From assembly GCF_040412425.1 (NCBI RefSeq), contig NC_089749.1, positions 40,175,739 to 40,239,738 of the forward strand: DNA of 64,000 nucleotides, in the 5' to 3' direction. The stretch's first letter is position 1. Each line of letters starts with the position of its first letter. Both the position numbers and the translations under genes were made by a program. Under the pieces are notes generated by a model. It was given only the letters and a program-made list of their open reading frames with translations. It did no database searches and was not told the origin of the DNA. The DNA is from Macrobrachium rosenbergii. Taxonomy: Eukaryota > Arthropoda > Malacostraca > Decapoda > Palaemonidae. Shown here in pieces: positions 1 through 11,241 of this stretch.

Positions 1-2250
1 AAATGACGATAGTTCGAGTTGGGGACTTTACCCTCACTTTGTTTTGGTTATGGCGGTATGAGTATTCGCTGGTCTAAATGCATTTCGGCTAATACAGCGT
101 GTCGATTATTGTAGTTTTTCATTTCTCTTTGTTTTGAAAATACTTTAGGTTTCCCCAAGTTAATTGACTTTAACATTTAACAATCTTTTCTGAAGCTGAC
201 ATATCAGTGAACTAAAAAACTTGTACAGATCACCCATCAACGTAAACGGTATAAACTGTCCGCTATTTCATGGGAAATTCCTATGTCCAACAGCGCCTCA
301 TTGAGTGCATATGGACGGGGCCAAGGATGGTGCAGTATCTTTTAGGTTTTGATAGCATTAGATACTGGCTTCTGTATTTCTTTTCGATGTCAGACAAAAG
401 GATAATACATGAAAAAGTAGAAATACTGAATAACTTTTTATTATAGCTACTGAACAATTCATTCTTCAAAACCTGATAGTGTTTTGCCCTTCGTTACCAC
501 ACGAATATAACACCCCAAACTGAACAAAATAAAAAAAAAGCAAATTGAGAATGGAAATACAAATGCTGCCTGTACATAATAAGGAAAAAAATATTTCGAT
601 CTGCAATACGTATCATTTTTACACATCTCAAAACATCAAAACTGTATTGCGGCACTGCTCAAAAAGATGACAGCATTTCCTGTATTCTTCCGAGTTACTG
701 AAATCCTTTTTACAAGTCCAAATTTTTGTTTTAGGTCCTATGATGTTCTTTAACATAAAGTTCTATATTTAAGACTGTGGAAACCATTGGCTAACTTTGC
801 TTTGGGGTGCTTACTGAACGCAACACGTTTCATCAAACAACATCGGAACACAACCAAAAAACATGGTTAACGAGTGTTTGATTACGATTGTATTGCTAGG
901 CTATAGGAAGATTTACTGGTAAACCCTTATAACCTGCCACAATTTTACTTTTGTCAGTTAATGTTCCCAAGTCAGAGTGACCTGAGCATAGTGAGAATAA
1001 CAGCATCCTCATATTGATAAACAATACATACGTTACTATAGCCTGCTGACTTGTCTACCGTAATTGGTGTATACAGGAATGAATCTTTATGACTAGGCTA
1101 CATTTGTTTTTTTCTATGATACTTTTGTTTATCTACTGTTTTTAAGTATTTTTTATAAACTTCATTCACGGTTCATATACAGTAATTCTGATTACTTTTA
1201 GCAAAAACTAACCTTTCTCTGCGATTAGGATGGGACTGTAAAGTCTTAACCCGGCCTCGCGGAGGCATTGTAAATTTTCGAGACTTATTTTGGGTAGGAA
1301 ATAGCGTCTTCGACGCCTGAAAATGCGGTACGTTTGTCTTTTCTGTAAAGTACATATGAATTTAGTTAAGATTCTTAGGGAATGGGTGAGATGAATATAT
1401 TTTATTCTTCTGTAAGACATTAAAGTTGATCTTGGAGACTAAGAATTATTAGGGTATAATAATACTACAGGTACTAAAGAAAGTGTATTGTAGGACTTCA
1501 ATTAGGAGAGACAGACAAATGACAGAAGGACTGATCATGGAAAAATAGTGTGGGTTTAGGTAAAGGAGAGAGTCCCTACATTGTGTTAATTATGAAACTT
1601 AAACTTGAAAATAAACTATGCAAAACTCCATGAAATAATATAAAAGATGAGACTTAAGAAATTGCCCACACTTTGCTTTTGACATATGCCCACCATGGTT
1701 GCGTTCCTACTCATCAGCACAGCTGAGGTCATCCAACTACTGAACCAGAAACTGCACTGATGCCTCCCTAAACTTGCTGATCCTAGGAAAGGCTCTCTCC
1801 TCTAACGGGTCACTTTCTAAACCCAGGTACTTTGTCTCCATCTCAAAACTGCAATAAATTTAGATAAAATTATTCCAGTTATTATGCGGAAGTAAATGGG
1901 AAAAGTTCTGTGCAACATAATTGGATAGAGAAGCTGATGATAGAATTGATGGAGAAGTCGTGTGGAGGATGCTGAAGAGATGTGGCATAGATGATAAAAT
2001 GTTGAGAGCGGCTGAGAGTCAGTCTTATGAAGTGCTTTACACGTGAAGGGGAGGATAAGAGACATTGGAGGGGGAGGTCCATGACATCCAGAAACCTCTT
2101 GCAAGTGAAAGGTGAATGTCACAGCATGAGTAGGGGTGCTGTGCGCATTGCTCATTGACCTGCTGTGGAGTAGTCTATATAAGGATGTGGCTAAATTTCT
2201 GCACAGGATGCTTATCCAACATTCAGCAATAAAAGTATAAAAGTACAAGT
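1..2250. other. Intergenic sequence upstream of the receptor gene, no gene recognised
   Basis: AT-rich sequence with only short, low-complexity or overlapping open frames. I see no conserved domain, no RNA gene and no recognisable transposon protein. It would contain the 5' flank of the receptor gene starting at 2994, but I cannot identify a promoter with confidence. Confidence 0.5.
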
Positions 2251-2295
2251 CACCGGTGTTTATTTTTTGTCTAGTGCCATCTCGAATAAGGGAAA

Positions 2296-2302
<7 letters not shown>

Positions 2303-2376
<74 letters not shown>
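2303..2376. repeat. (TA)n microsatellite
   Basis: Uninterrupted TA dinucleotide run of about 74 bp, followed by imperfect TATATG/TATAC sequence to about 2430. Open frames across it encode only Ile-Tyr repeats and are not genes. Confidence 0.97.
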
Positions 2377-2383
<7 letters not shown>

Positions 2384-2429
2384 TACATATACATGTATAC
2401 ATATATATATACGTAGTATATACAGTATA

Positions 2430-2610
2430 TACATTGGTTTGGACACTCTCCACCATTGTGAGATACCACGTTCGATTCCTGAGCGGACCGGCATGCATTA
2501 GGCACGTTCCGGTGTGCTTATATTGACATGGATAGTGAAGACTGTATCTGGTAGTCAATCCATTGTGGTAGAAAGCCAAATGGCAATGAACAATGATTAT
2601 GGTCTTTGGA
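2430..2610 (+). repeat. Possible tRNA-derived SINE remnant
   Basis: A B-box-like string (GTTCGATTCC, about 2470-2480) follows a tRNA-like stretch and is trailed by non-coding sequence, next to the (TA)n run. This resembles the 5' head of a tRNA-derived SINE, but I cannot fold a full tRNA and did not find a second copy in the window. Confidence 0.3.
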
Positions 2611-2993
2611 AGGTAATAATTCACAATTATAAATAAACACTTCCTTTCGTACAGAATGATTTAGCAACTATTCGCTAAACCGGCTGTTACTTACTATCTC
2701 CTACTACGTCTTCAAAGAGCCATATTGTAATTACCATAATTTATAAACGTACTCACATGCAAAAATTACTGGAGCCTTTTATACAGATTTGCAGGTATTC
2801 TCCATTTGTCATGATACTGGTTCTGAATACATAATCGATACTGGCTGTTGCGTCTGCTCTGTTATTTGCCGCGAGCGCGAAGGTCTGTCCCATTCGACAC
2901 TAATACACGCGAAGAAGAAGAACAAGCTGAAAGAGTCAGCATATCCAGCCTAATCCACTAATATCTTGTCAAAGGCTCTGACGGACAAACACG

Positions 2994-4097
2994 ATGAAGA
3001 AACTGTTCAGTCCTTACTCAAAAAGAACTCTGCTTGCTCTTCTTCTTCTCGCAGTTAGTGGAAGGACATCTGAGATCCCAGAAGAAGATGATTTATATCG
3101 CTATTACGAAAAACTGGTTGTTACATTTGAAGGGGTCTTCTCAGGGCCGCTCGACGGTAGGCCAGTTACTTTCTATATAGATCCGAAGTTACCGTCCAAT
3201 GTATTTGCTAAAATTGTCGCTTCGGATTCCCTGAAGACGAGTGGATACCAGGTAGTGGACTTGGACGTCGATGGGAGTGAATGGCTGCCAGAGCAGCCTC
3301 CATCCTTCGTCAGAGGGTGCTATATGATCCACGTCGCTCTTTTTGTGTCCGACCCTAGTTCCTTCTTCGCGAATCTATCCGATCAGTGGAACCCAGAGGT
3401 ACTTCTGCTCATCTCCTTCTCCAACAATGCCACAATCTTGAGGTCCATCCTCAACCATAAAGCTTACAACGGCGTCAAAAGCTTGGCGCTTTTCAGCGGC
3501 ATAAAGAAAACTCCGAAAGGAAATTTAGAGGAAATTGGGGTGTTCACGAACTATCCATTTGCGCCCAGTGACCGAAAACAGTTACTCGGTATCTGGGAAG
3601 TGGATGACCTGAAACGATTCAAAAGTCTATTTCCAAATAGATTTCCCTCGTTCGAAAGACACATACTTCCTCTTTCAACGCACTCGGAGGATGTCCCCTA
3701 CGTGTACGGCAAGAGAACAAACAGCGATTTCGTTTTCCAGGGCGTTGCAGTAGACATGATAGCATCATTTTCAAAGCAATTTAATTTCACCTACGATCTG
3801 ACCGTCTTGCCGCCTGACGGGAGATGGGGTACTTGTGAAAACGGTTCTTGTACCGGAATACTTGGTCCTATCGCAAATGGTGGAAGACTGTTCACAGTTA
3901 ACCCATTCATCATGACGCAAGAAATCTCGCAAGTTTTCGAAGCCAGCTCCGTCTTCTGGGGGGAGGGATTCGGAATAGCTCTCCTGATTCCAGCTCCTCT
4001 GCCGAAATTCCTGAACGCTTACCTGCCTTTCACTCCCTTGGTCTGGGGTCTCGTTCTCATCACCTTTGGAATCGCTGTCGTCATCATGACCGTTCAG
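2994..4097 (+). CDS. Ionotropic receptor (IR family), coding exon 1: signal peptide to TM1
   Basis: Start of a divergent ionotropic glutamate-receptor-like protein (IR), a ligand-gated cation channel of the plasma membrane expected to work in chemosensation. The ATG at 2994 opens a frame with a hydrophobic signal peptide (residues about 10-26). A poorly conserved N-terminal region follows, then the S1 ligand-binding half (about 234-340, with the G-V-x-V-D-M pattern followed by NFTYDL) and TM1 (about 347-368). At the site where classical glutamate receptors carry the ligand-binding Arg, Ile311 is seen, as is usual for divergent IRs. The exon ends at a consensus donor (CAG|GTAAGC, GT at 4098) in phase 0. 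The frame stays open into the intron to 4361, but that tail loses receptor similarity. Exons 2-5 lie at 27250, 28396, 29652 and 30809. Which IR subfamily it belongs to cannot be told by eye. Confidence 0.88.
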
Positions 4098-4361
4098 GTA
4101 AGCCCAGAAGGAACCTTTTACTTTTTTTACATCTCAGGATCAATGTCCATGAAACTTAGTCAGTTTCCCTCAATTTTTTTGTTAAGTAATATAGCATTGG
4201 CTTTGGCGTTTAGTTATGTTCATCAAATTAAATCTGATGACATACTGTATATTGCCTCCAAAGCTCTAACAATACATATGTTGGAAGGTATGAACATGGA
4301 ATACATAAATACCTTCAAGAAAAGAATTTCTTACCCAAAACAGAAAATGATGTCTAAATGA

Positions 4362-5875
4362 TGTCTTTTTCTAGAAACGAGGGACTCTTTTCATTTGACG
4401 TGTTGGTATATAATATACGAAAGGCTTTTCGTTCATAAATAAAATTCAAAGCCAATGTCCATATTATTTATGCTGACAGTATGTGTCGGTTAACACGTAT
4501 TTCTTATATGCTATCCTATTAAATGATAATGCACATGTCTTTCCTACTATTTAAAGATAACACTTCTCTAATCTTCTGAAGTTCTTCTTATCTTCAACGT
4601 TAAAACTTTTCCGACAAGGAAGAAAGCCATTGCTCTGTTGTTCCATTTTATTCTATTCTGCCAGCAGCTGTTTCAACCATTAAACCATGGCCATCACCAA
4701 GGCTGCAGTAAAACCTGAATGGAGCTACACCCTGATATATAACTGATTACAGTAAAGTAACACAGGTTAAAACAAAAATAAATAACAGAAAGATCAACAA
4801 AGAATACATTTCACAGATCACTAATATTCTACATGAAGATTCGCGAGACAGGCTCCTTAATTCCAAAGCGATAAAATTTCCGCTATTACACCCGCCACAC
4901 CTCCGACAATTATTTCATACTTTTTAAGGAGGCCTCGATACTCTAAAACATTTATTCTTATCAACAAATCGTTGCAAATAAGCCGTTTTGAAGATTTTTA
5001 TTCTATAGTTATTTATTTTTAATCTCTGGCCTAGTTCTTCCATTTGCTGCATCCCACAGGAAATGTGTTCGTAAGTGCGCGTGCCTCTGACCAGTACATA
5101 ATTCATCAATGACAGTAAAGCAAAGGCAGAACTCCATCATGAACATTAGGTTGATGTGCGTCAGCACCCGTGTGGTGGGTAGTTTGCAGGATGAGGTGGA
5201 GTTCTCGGGTGAGTGAACCACAGAAAGCAAGTAATTTACGACAGTTTTAAGGGTCAGATTCGTTCAAAACATTGAAAATTCTAGGAAAGCAAATTTCATC
5301 CTCAAAATTCTAACCAAACCTATTAAATAATGTTTGCTTTGATCTTTTCTGACGTTCGTTTCATTAGCAAATGAGTAGTTTTGGCGATGCTGGGTCCTCG
5401 ACTTATATCCCACAATTATGGGGAACCACAATGGGAAAGCGAGGTTTTTGGGTTGGGAAAATATAAAATGAGTGAACTACATTGACATGTTTAACCTACC
5501 CCAGCCCAATGTGCCGGGTCCTTGTCCCTCACAACGCCCCACATTACCTAACCTAAGGACCTGTAAATTAAAATAAATCGGACTGCAAGCAAGCTTAATG
5601 AATCTGACCTCCAAAACAGTCGTAGATTTCTCGTTTTCCGTGGTTCTTCCACCCAAGTACTCCTGGTTTCCCACAAGGGTGCTCTAGATTGACGGCCGGT
5701 TTAACTAAAACCGAATAATTTCCGAAGGTTCTGAATGTCATATTAGTTCAAAACGCGTCAAAGCCTATAAGAAAAACATAAATTCACCCTTCAAAGGGAC
5801 ATGGGTGTAGAAAAATAACCCAGTAAGTTATTCAGTGTAGGCTTTTACAGTGGAGTGCTGTAGAAGACAACATCT
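4362..5875. other. Intron 1, left part, nothing recognised
   Basis: AT-rich intronic sequence after the exon 1 donor. Open frames here are short, and none shows a known domain or a repeat structure that I can see. Confidence 0.5.
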
Positions 5876-5882
5876 TCAGCAG

Positions 5883-6271
5883 TCACCAGAGACCAAAGAA
5901 TCTATGCCAGATATGTGAATGACATCTTCATCTCCACCAAAGAGACGGGCAATGCAGGAAAGCTAGCAGATAACCTTAAAACTAATGTGGCCCTCAGCTT
6001 TAAAAGTGAGGCCAGCAAAGAGAGGACCCTTCCTTTCCTTGATGTGCTCATTAAATAAAAAAAAAAAAAAAAGCCTAATATGTTACATCCACTAACACTA
6101 AAGCTGCAAATGTGGACCACTGCCTAATGAAAGAAGAAAGTGCACAGATTCATAAAAAGCTCCATCATTTGTGACTGCACCAGAAGGATCTTATTGCACT
6201 GGAGCACCTGGAATCTATCCACACGGAGCTGGAGCGTGTGAGGCAGATATTGATAAACAAAGGATACTTTA
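5883..6271 (+). pseudogene. Penelope-like reverse transcriptase fragment
   Basis: Reading from 5890 the frame gives the RT motif block around YVNDIFI, a linker, and LPFLDVLI before a stop in an A-run at 6057. After a frameshift the frame ending LINKGYFSN resumes (about 6195-6271). The catalytic YVDD has become YVND, so the RT is inactive even apart from the stop. The coding continues at 7912 beyond the hAT insertion. Confidence 0.78.
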
Positions 6272-6474
6272 GTAACATGCATAGGCGTACGAGCTAGGGG
6301 GGCTGAGGGTGCTGCAGCCCCCCCCCAAGATTTGGGCAGACAAATTTTTCGGGCAGATTAGCCAATGTAGCATGACTATTCAACTGGCAGATCGTGAGCT
6401 AAATCCGGTCGATGAGTGTTTTTTTCTTTTCATGTATGAAATTTTACTTTTCCCTTAAAAAACGAAATGTTGTA

Positions 6475-7160
6475 AAGATGACAGCTTTGACAAGATCTGG
6501 CAAAGGGCTGACCAAATCAGCCAAAACATAAAATCTTGGATTGAAAACACAAGATTCAACTTCTGTGATGCACAGATACCTCGAAGAAAATCATCTCGTC
6601 GATTGCACGCCCTTGTAGGAGAATTGACAGGGATGGATGCCCAAACACTGACACCAGTATAGCATCATCGTGTCAACACATTCTACAATTTAATTGACAA
6701 GGTTCTGTCAGAACCGGAAGTTCGTTTCAATGGTAATGACCAAGATGTTCTGTGTGCTCTTGGTGCCATTGCAATAAGTGATTCACCACCACAAAGTGAC
6801 TATGAACTAGTTGCAAACTTTTATGGCCTGGACAAGTTTCGGCAAAGGCGACAAGGAGTCTTCCTCAAGACAGCATCAGATGTTGTCCAGTTTATACACG
6901 AAATGAACTGTCAGAAATGGTACACGAGTTCATGAAGGTTGTATCTATTTTTGCTGTCATCCTTGCTACTTCATGTTCAGCAGAGAGGTCTTTCAGTGGA
7001 CTTCGTAAGCTGAAATCCTACCTTCGCAGCACCATGGGTCAAACAAGATTTAGCTGCTAGCACTTATCAACATAGAAAGAAAATATGCTAATAGAGTGAT
7101 TGAAGAAGATATGGACAAAATTATAGATTTTTTGGAAGAGGAAAGGGACGTGAAAAATAT
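6475..7160 (+). pseudogene. ZMYM1-type hAT transposase remnant
   Basis: Frames with a few shifts and stops read FDKIWQRADQISQNIKSW, then VGELTGMDAQTLTPV, ending in the hAT C-terminal dimerisation block ATSCSAERSFSGLRKLKSYL followed by RVIEEDMDKIIDFLEE. This is the C-terminal half of the zinc-finger MYM 1-like hAT transposases common in aquatic animals. The N-terminal zinc fingers are absent, so it is a truncated, inactive copy. Confidence 0.75.
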
Positions 7161-7522
7161 TTTTTCTAACTTGATTTTTTCTGTAAGTCTTAAACCTAAC
7201 TTTATTGTGGATAGGAAAAGAAGCACTTTATTTTTCTAATCATGTTTTAATTTCGTATGAAGGTGAACTATAATTTACTGCAGTTTTTAATGATTACTAT
7301 ATTTATACCATTCATTCATTGTAATTTATTTCAGTAACAGCTATTGTTTCTTTAATATGTTACATTAAAAAGTATAACCCATACTAATTACTCAATTCAA
7401 TTTTATAATGTAGGCTTTATGTAACACTTGTAAATGTGGGTGAAATTTAACAGTTAACTTTCATTTTTACATGGTGTGTAGAATAAATGTGCAGTATCTT
7501 CATGCAGTGTGGTTTCTTCCTT

Positions 7523-7560
7523 CACACACACACACACACGTGTGTGTGTATATGTATATG

Positions 7561-7628
<68 letters not shown>
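7523..7628. repeat. (CA)n-(GT)n-(TA)n compound microsatellite
   Basis: CA run 7523-7539, GT run 7540-7549 and TA run about 7565-7628, inside the hAT remnant. Confidence 0.95.
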
Positions 7629-7631
<3 letters not shown>

Positions 7632-7737
7632 ATACATAGCGTCGAAAAGGCCTCTGCAGCACTCCAGTGTTTCCGTTTCCTCTGTGGATTTTATCTTTAT
7701 TTATATATTCATCACGTTCCATATTTTCGTGATTCAG

Positions 7738-7738
<1 letters not shown>

Positions 7739-7822
<84 letters not shown>
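7739..7822. repeat. (TA)n microsatellite
   Basis: Uninterrupted TA run of about 84 bp, inside the hAT remnant near its right end. Confidence 0.97.
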
Positions 7823-7825
<3 letters not shown>

Positions 7826-7911
7826 CTTGTATTTACAGGCAAAATATATTTCGGGCGGAGAGAGTTCAGGCCCCCCAGATGAGAAGGGTCCCGTACGTCT
7901 ATGGTAACATG

Positions 7912-8400
7912 ATAGAAGGCTTGATAAGGAAGAAAATAGATGAGTTCACAACACAAGCCCAGAACATTGGAAAAGCAAGGGAAACACTTTAACAATTTAA
8001 ATATAAGACAGCTCACAAACAGGTGATCATCATCAGTGTAGTATCCCCCTAAAAACCTTAAAAGATAGCACTGAGTCCTCATCAGCCCCAGCCTGTTAAA
8101 ACAGCCTTGCGATGAGGGACAGCACCAGTCCAGGGGATCCCAGGAATTGAGGACAAACCTAGTTTACAAATTCAAGTGTTCAGAAGAGGTATGCAAGCCT
8201 CGCAACATAAGCTACATTGAGCACATGATGACAAATCCAAGGGCAACTTTAAGCCAGCAGAGCCATCCACTGGCATTTGTGGATGTGCATGACATAAAAA
8301 CCACCTCAAGATTACAATATTAGAGACACTGAAATTGTTCACCTGGAGAAAATATATAAGTGGCTTATGATTGCTGAAGCAGTGAGCATTGCACTACAGC
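7912..8400 (+). pseudogene. Penelope-like linker and GIY-YIG endonuclease fragment
   Basis: Directly after the target duplicate the frame gives IEGLIRKKIDEF, continuing the RT-end frame from 6271. Later, after shifts, NLVYKFKC and an altered YIG block (YIEH) appear, followed by the C-terminal IAEAVSIALQQPKLN signature (about 8362-8412) of Penelope endonucleases. Several stops; not functional. Confidence 0.72.
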
Positions 8401-8877
8401 AGCCTAAACTGAATGTCCTAGTATCTTCAGACTATGTTCTCCCCTCCAGCAGAAGTCTCCACCAGGACTCACTGGAGTTGAGGACCCTGTTTTGTGAAGA
8501 TTCATTTTCTGTGGATATTTCATTTTATTTGTGATTTTGTTTTAATCTATGCCTATATGTTAAAGTGTAGTTCCATTCAGGTTCAATTGTAGCCTTGATG
8601 ATTGCCATGAGCTGATGGCTGAAATAGCTGTCGACAGAAGAGAATCAAATGGAACAACAGATCATTAATTTCCATCTTATTATACAAAATTTTAGCCTTG
8701 AGAATAGGGAAAGATTCAGAAGATTAGGGAAGTGTTGCCCCAAAATCATGGACACCAAGTGTCCATCAGCATTCAGTAAAATGATTAAAGACAATTTGAA
8801 AGTCCCGAGTTCCCAGATAGGCATACTGTAGGCGACCCCCAAGGCTTTGATCCAGCTATTTTTGCATCGCTGGATTT

Positions 8878-8879
<2 letters not shown>

Positions 8880-8947
<68 letters not shown>
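8880..8947. repeat. (CT)n microsatellite
   Basis: CT dinucleotide run of about 68 bp. Confidence 0.97.
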
Positions 8948-8949
<2 letters not shown>

Positions 8950-8950
<1 letters not shown>

Positions 8951-9720
8951 TGATCGATAGGAAAAGCTAGGAAGTATTTAGGAGTTTAAATTTCCACTTT
9001 CAAGATGGGAGAATAGTAATTCTGACACAAAATCTTCAATTCCAGGCCACATGGGCCCATCCCATAACCATCCGCCATCTTTAAGTTGTGAGTTCCATTA
9101 GAAATTCCATTGTTATAAAAACCGAACGCACTGCGCTCATATATAAATCCCTTTCTTTCCTCGCTAATTTTTATCCATATGCCCGTGCACCTCGCCACAT
9201 TTTTAAAAGTAATAGACTTTTAATTCCTTAACTGAGTCGGATATTCCTTGTCGAGGCCGTAATATTCCTATAAATTTATTTATTGACGAATATATCAGCG
9301 AGAATTTCCTCTTCCATTCATCACTGCGGGAGCCTCCAAGCGTGGGAAAAGGGTAGGCTCAGGCAAAAGCCAGACACACGGTCAAGAGACCCTCCCCACC
9401 CGCCTGACTCATCCAGAAATAAACATTAGAGTAGTACTACTATTAGTCATGAGAGAGCCAAGGTTTGCTTTGATAATGGAGAATAACAATTCCTTTCCTT
9501 CCCCACTCATAATCTTTTGGCAGTCCAGACAGCATTTTGTCTTACCCTGGTGCGTTGGAAATTTTAATATTCGATAGGATCGATGTACTGTTTTCATTAC
9601 ACCACATTTAAAATTATTTGGCAGCGCAAGGAAAATTTCCTTTACACACCATAAGTGTATAACCCCGTAAGCCTTTCTTTTATTAGTTCTGCAGCTTGGG
9701 CAAAATTTTCATTTCATTAA
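8950..9720. other. Intron 1 stretch, nothing recognised
   Basis: Unique-looking intronic sequence between the CT run and the 67-bp minisatellite. No domain or repeat seen. Confidence 0.45.
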
Positions 9721-10175
9721 GAACAACTGAGTCTTTTCAGACACCCTGAAGTTTGTCTTATTCAGACATACTAATTTCGTTCATTCAAACCATTAAGTCT
9801 TTCAGACACCCTGAAATTTGTCTTATTCAGACATACTAATTTTTGTTCATTCTGAACAATTGAGTCTTTCAGCCATCTTGAAATTTGTCTTATTCAGACA
9901 TACTAATTTTCGTTCATTCCAAACAACTGAGTCTTTAAGACACACTGAAATTTGTCTTATTCAGATTAGTTTTCGTTCATTCCGAACAACTGAGTCTTTT
10001 CAGCCACCCTAAAGTTTCTTATTCAGACATACTAATTTTCGCTCATTCTGAACAACTGAGTCTTTCCAGATACCCTGAAATTTAAGTCTTTTCTGACAAC
10101 TTGAGCTTCATCTGTTCATTTCGAACAATACATATTGAACCTGTTCACTTGAACAGCCCTGAGTCTTTTCAGACA
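9721..10175. repeat. 67-bp minisatellite, about six to seven diverged copies
   Basis: Repeated unit of about 67 bp built on GTCTTTCAGACACCCTGAA, then TTGTCTTATTCAGACATACT and GTTCATTCTGAACAA. Copies begin near 9731, 9797, 9864, 9931, 9993 and 10060, with a degraded one near 10150. It ends just before the gag-protease element and may be part of its untranslated leader or LTR. Confidence 0.88.
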
Positions 10176-10219
10176 TATTGATTTTCTAACGGGTCACACC
10201 CATATAAGCGTTATCTCAA

Positions 10220-11190
10220 AATGTCTGTGACATCCAGACCCAGCAAAATGAGGACTTCAAGTTCTACATGTCCGCTGGAAAGGACATGGGACTGTCAGGA
10301 CAAGCCCTGAGGGATTGGGTCCAAGAGATAGTAGATGATGCCAAGGCAGAAAGAGAGGCAGAAAGACAGGAGAAGGAGAAAGAAAGGCAGGAGAAGGAGA
10401 AAGAAAGAATAGCCCAGGAGAAACAAAAAGCAGCAGAAAGACAGGAGAGGGAGAAAGAAAGAACTCATCAGCTTGCAATGGCAGCTCACGACAGGCGCAA
10501 CACACCAACACCCTCTCCTCACTCAAACCTCAGCTGTGTAGGCACCCTCATAAGAAAATGGGACGAAGCCAAGCCTGAAGCCCGGCTCGAACATATTGAA
10601 AAGTTCCTGACGACCTAAAAAGTATCTCTGATCCTGGGAAAGCACCTTGAAGGGAAGGGTGCCATTGCATTCAATGCTCCCCCCCTCCCCCACAAGGATC
10701 AAGGAAATCTTGCCCTTGTCCGCCGAGCCATTATAAAAGCTTTTGAAATAACTCTCGGCCGTTAGGGGAAAAGATGGAGAAATATGCCCAAGGAGTCAGG
10801 CCAGACCTGGTCTGAGTGTATCTTCAAAAAGACCCAGGCCCTAAAGCGATGGCTAGAATCTCTGAAAGCCACTAGTTTGGAGGATGTCCTCGAACTTTTC
10901 CAGCTCGAGGACTTCTTATTTTATGCTCTGCCAGCTCTTGCCACTCATCTATGAGATAAGGTGCCTAAGACAGTGGTCGAGTGCTGCCATTGGGCTGACA
11001 TATGGGATACGCATCATCCCCATCTTAGTTCCCATGGACAGAAATTATATCCCTCCTCGTCTGTCTCAACCAACTCCCAGCAACCTCACAAGAATGGGCA
11101 CCCCCATAAGAAGTATGTGTGTGGGTATCTTAAGAGAACAGGGTACCCCACTGAACAGTGCTGCTTGAAGGCTGAGAATCAGCCAGAAGA
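10220..11190 (+). pseudogene. Gag polyprotein of the gag-protease element, copy 1
   Basis: The clearest frame is 10268-10618: GKDMGLSGQALRDWVQEIV, then a long Glu/Lys/Arg/Gln coiled-coil and IRKWDEAKPEARLEHIEKFL. After a stop, further frames continue the capsid-like part (ALVRRAIIKAFEIT, KRWLESLKATSLEDVLELF). The zinc-knuckle region at about 11110-11160 reads CGYLKRTGYPTEQC: the second Cys is Leu and the His is Tyr, so two zinc ligands are lost. Several stops and frameshifts. The N-terminus matches the minus-strand copy at 58273 (EDGLSGQALQKFV). Confidence 0.7.
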
Positions 11191-11241
11191 CCCCTCTATG
11201 TCCTCAAACGGGACAACACCCCAACGAGCCACACCTGGGTC

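Larger units (their letters stand above)
6280..7903 (+). mobile_element. hAT DNA transposon (ZMYM1-like), degraded, inserted into the Penelope element
   Basis: The ends are imperfect inverted repeats (CATAGGCGTACGAG at the left; the reverse complement of the right end is CATAGACGTACGGG, 12 of 14 identical). They are flanked by identical 8-bp target duplications GTAACATG (6272-6279 and 7904-7911), the size expected for hAT. The left end carries the C/G-run sequence typical of this group. The body holds a broken transposase (about 6475-7160) and (CA)n/(TA)n tracts. The insertion splits a Penelope-like ORF. Confidence 0.85.
5880..8650 (+). mobile_element. Penelope-like retroelement (PLE), 3' half, interrupted by a hAT element
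   Basis: Two collinear pieces flank the hAT insertion at 6280-7903. The left piece (5880-6271) translates to a Penelope RT segment: ARYVNDIFI (canonical YVDD, here with Asp to Asn), then LPFLDVLI and LERVRQILINKGYFSN. The right piece (7912-8400) holds the linker and a GIY-YIG-type endonuclease remnant: NLVYKFKC, YIE in place of YIG, then LMIAEAVSIALQQPKLN. Removing the insertion and one target duplicate joins the two pieces in the same frame. The 3' end near 8590-8640 has the GATGATTGCC...GGCTGAAA pattern common at PLE ends. Stops and frameshifts show it is dead. The 5' end is not visible. Confidence 0.8.

Noticed and set aside
2256..2624. ORFs encoding long Ile-Tyr repeats (also at 7509-7992, 30022-30552, 39501-39899, 52957-53637)
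   Set aside because: They are translations of (TA)n microsatellites in all frames; no coding signal outside the repeat.
4098..4361. Reading exon 1 on to 4361 as a complete 455-residue gene
   Set aside because: A consensus donor sits at 4098, receptor similarity stops there, and the pore/TM3/TM4 exons follow downstream in matching phase. At most this is an intron-retention product.
9721..10175. CRISPR-like array of repeats and spacers
   Set aside because: The whole 67-bp unit is repeated with no unique spacers, in a eukaryotic intron.
10257..10526. Minus-strand ORFs rich in Phe/Leu/Pro opposite the gag coiled-coil
   Set aside because: Antisense of a Glu/Lys-rich repeat; no independent support.
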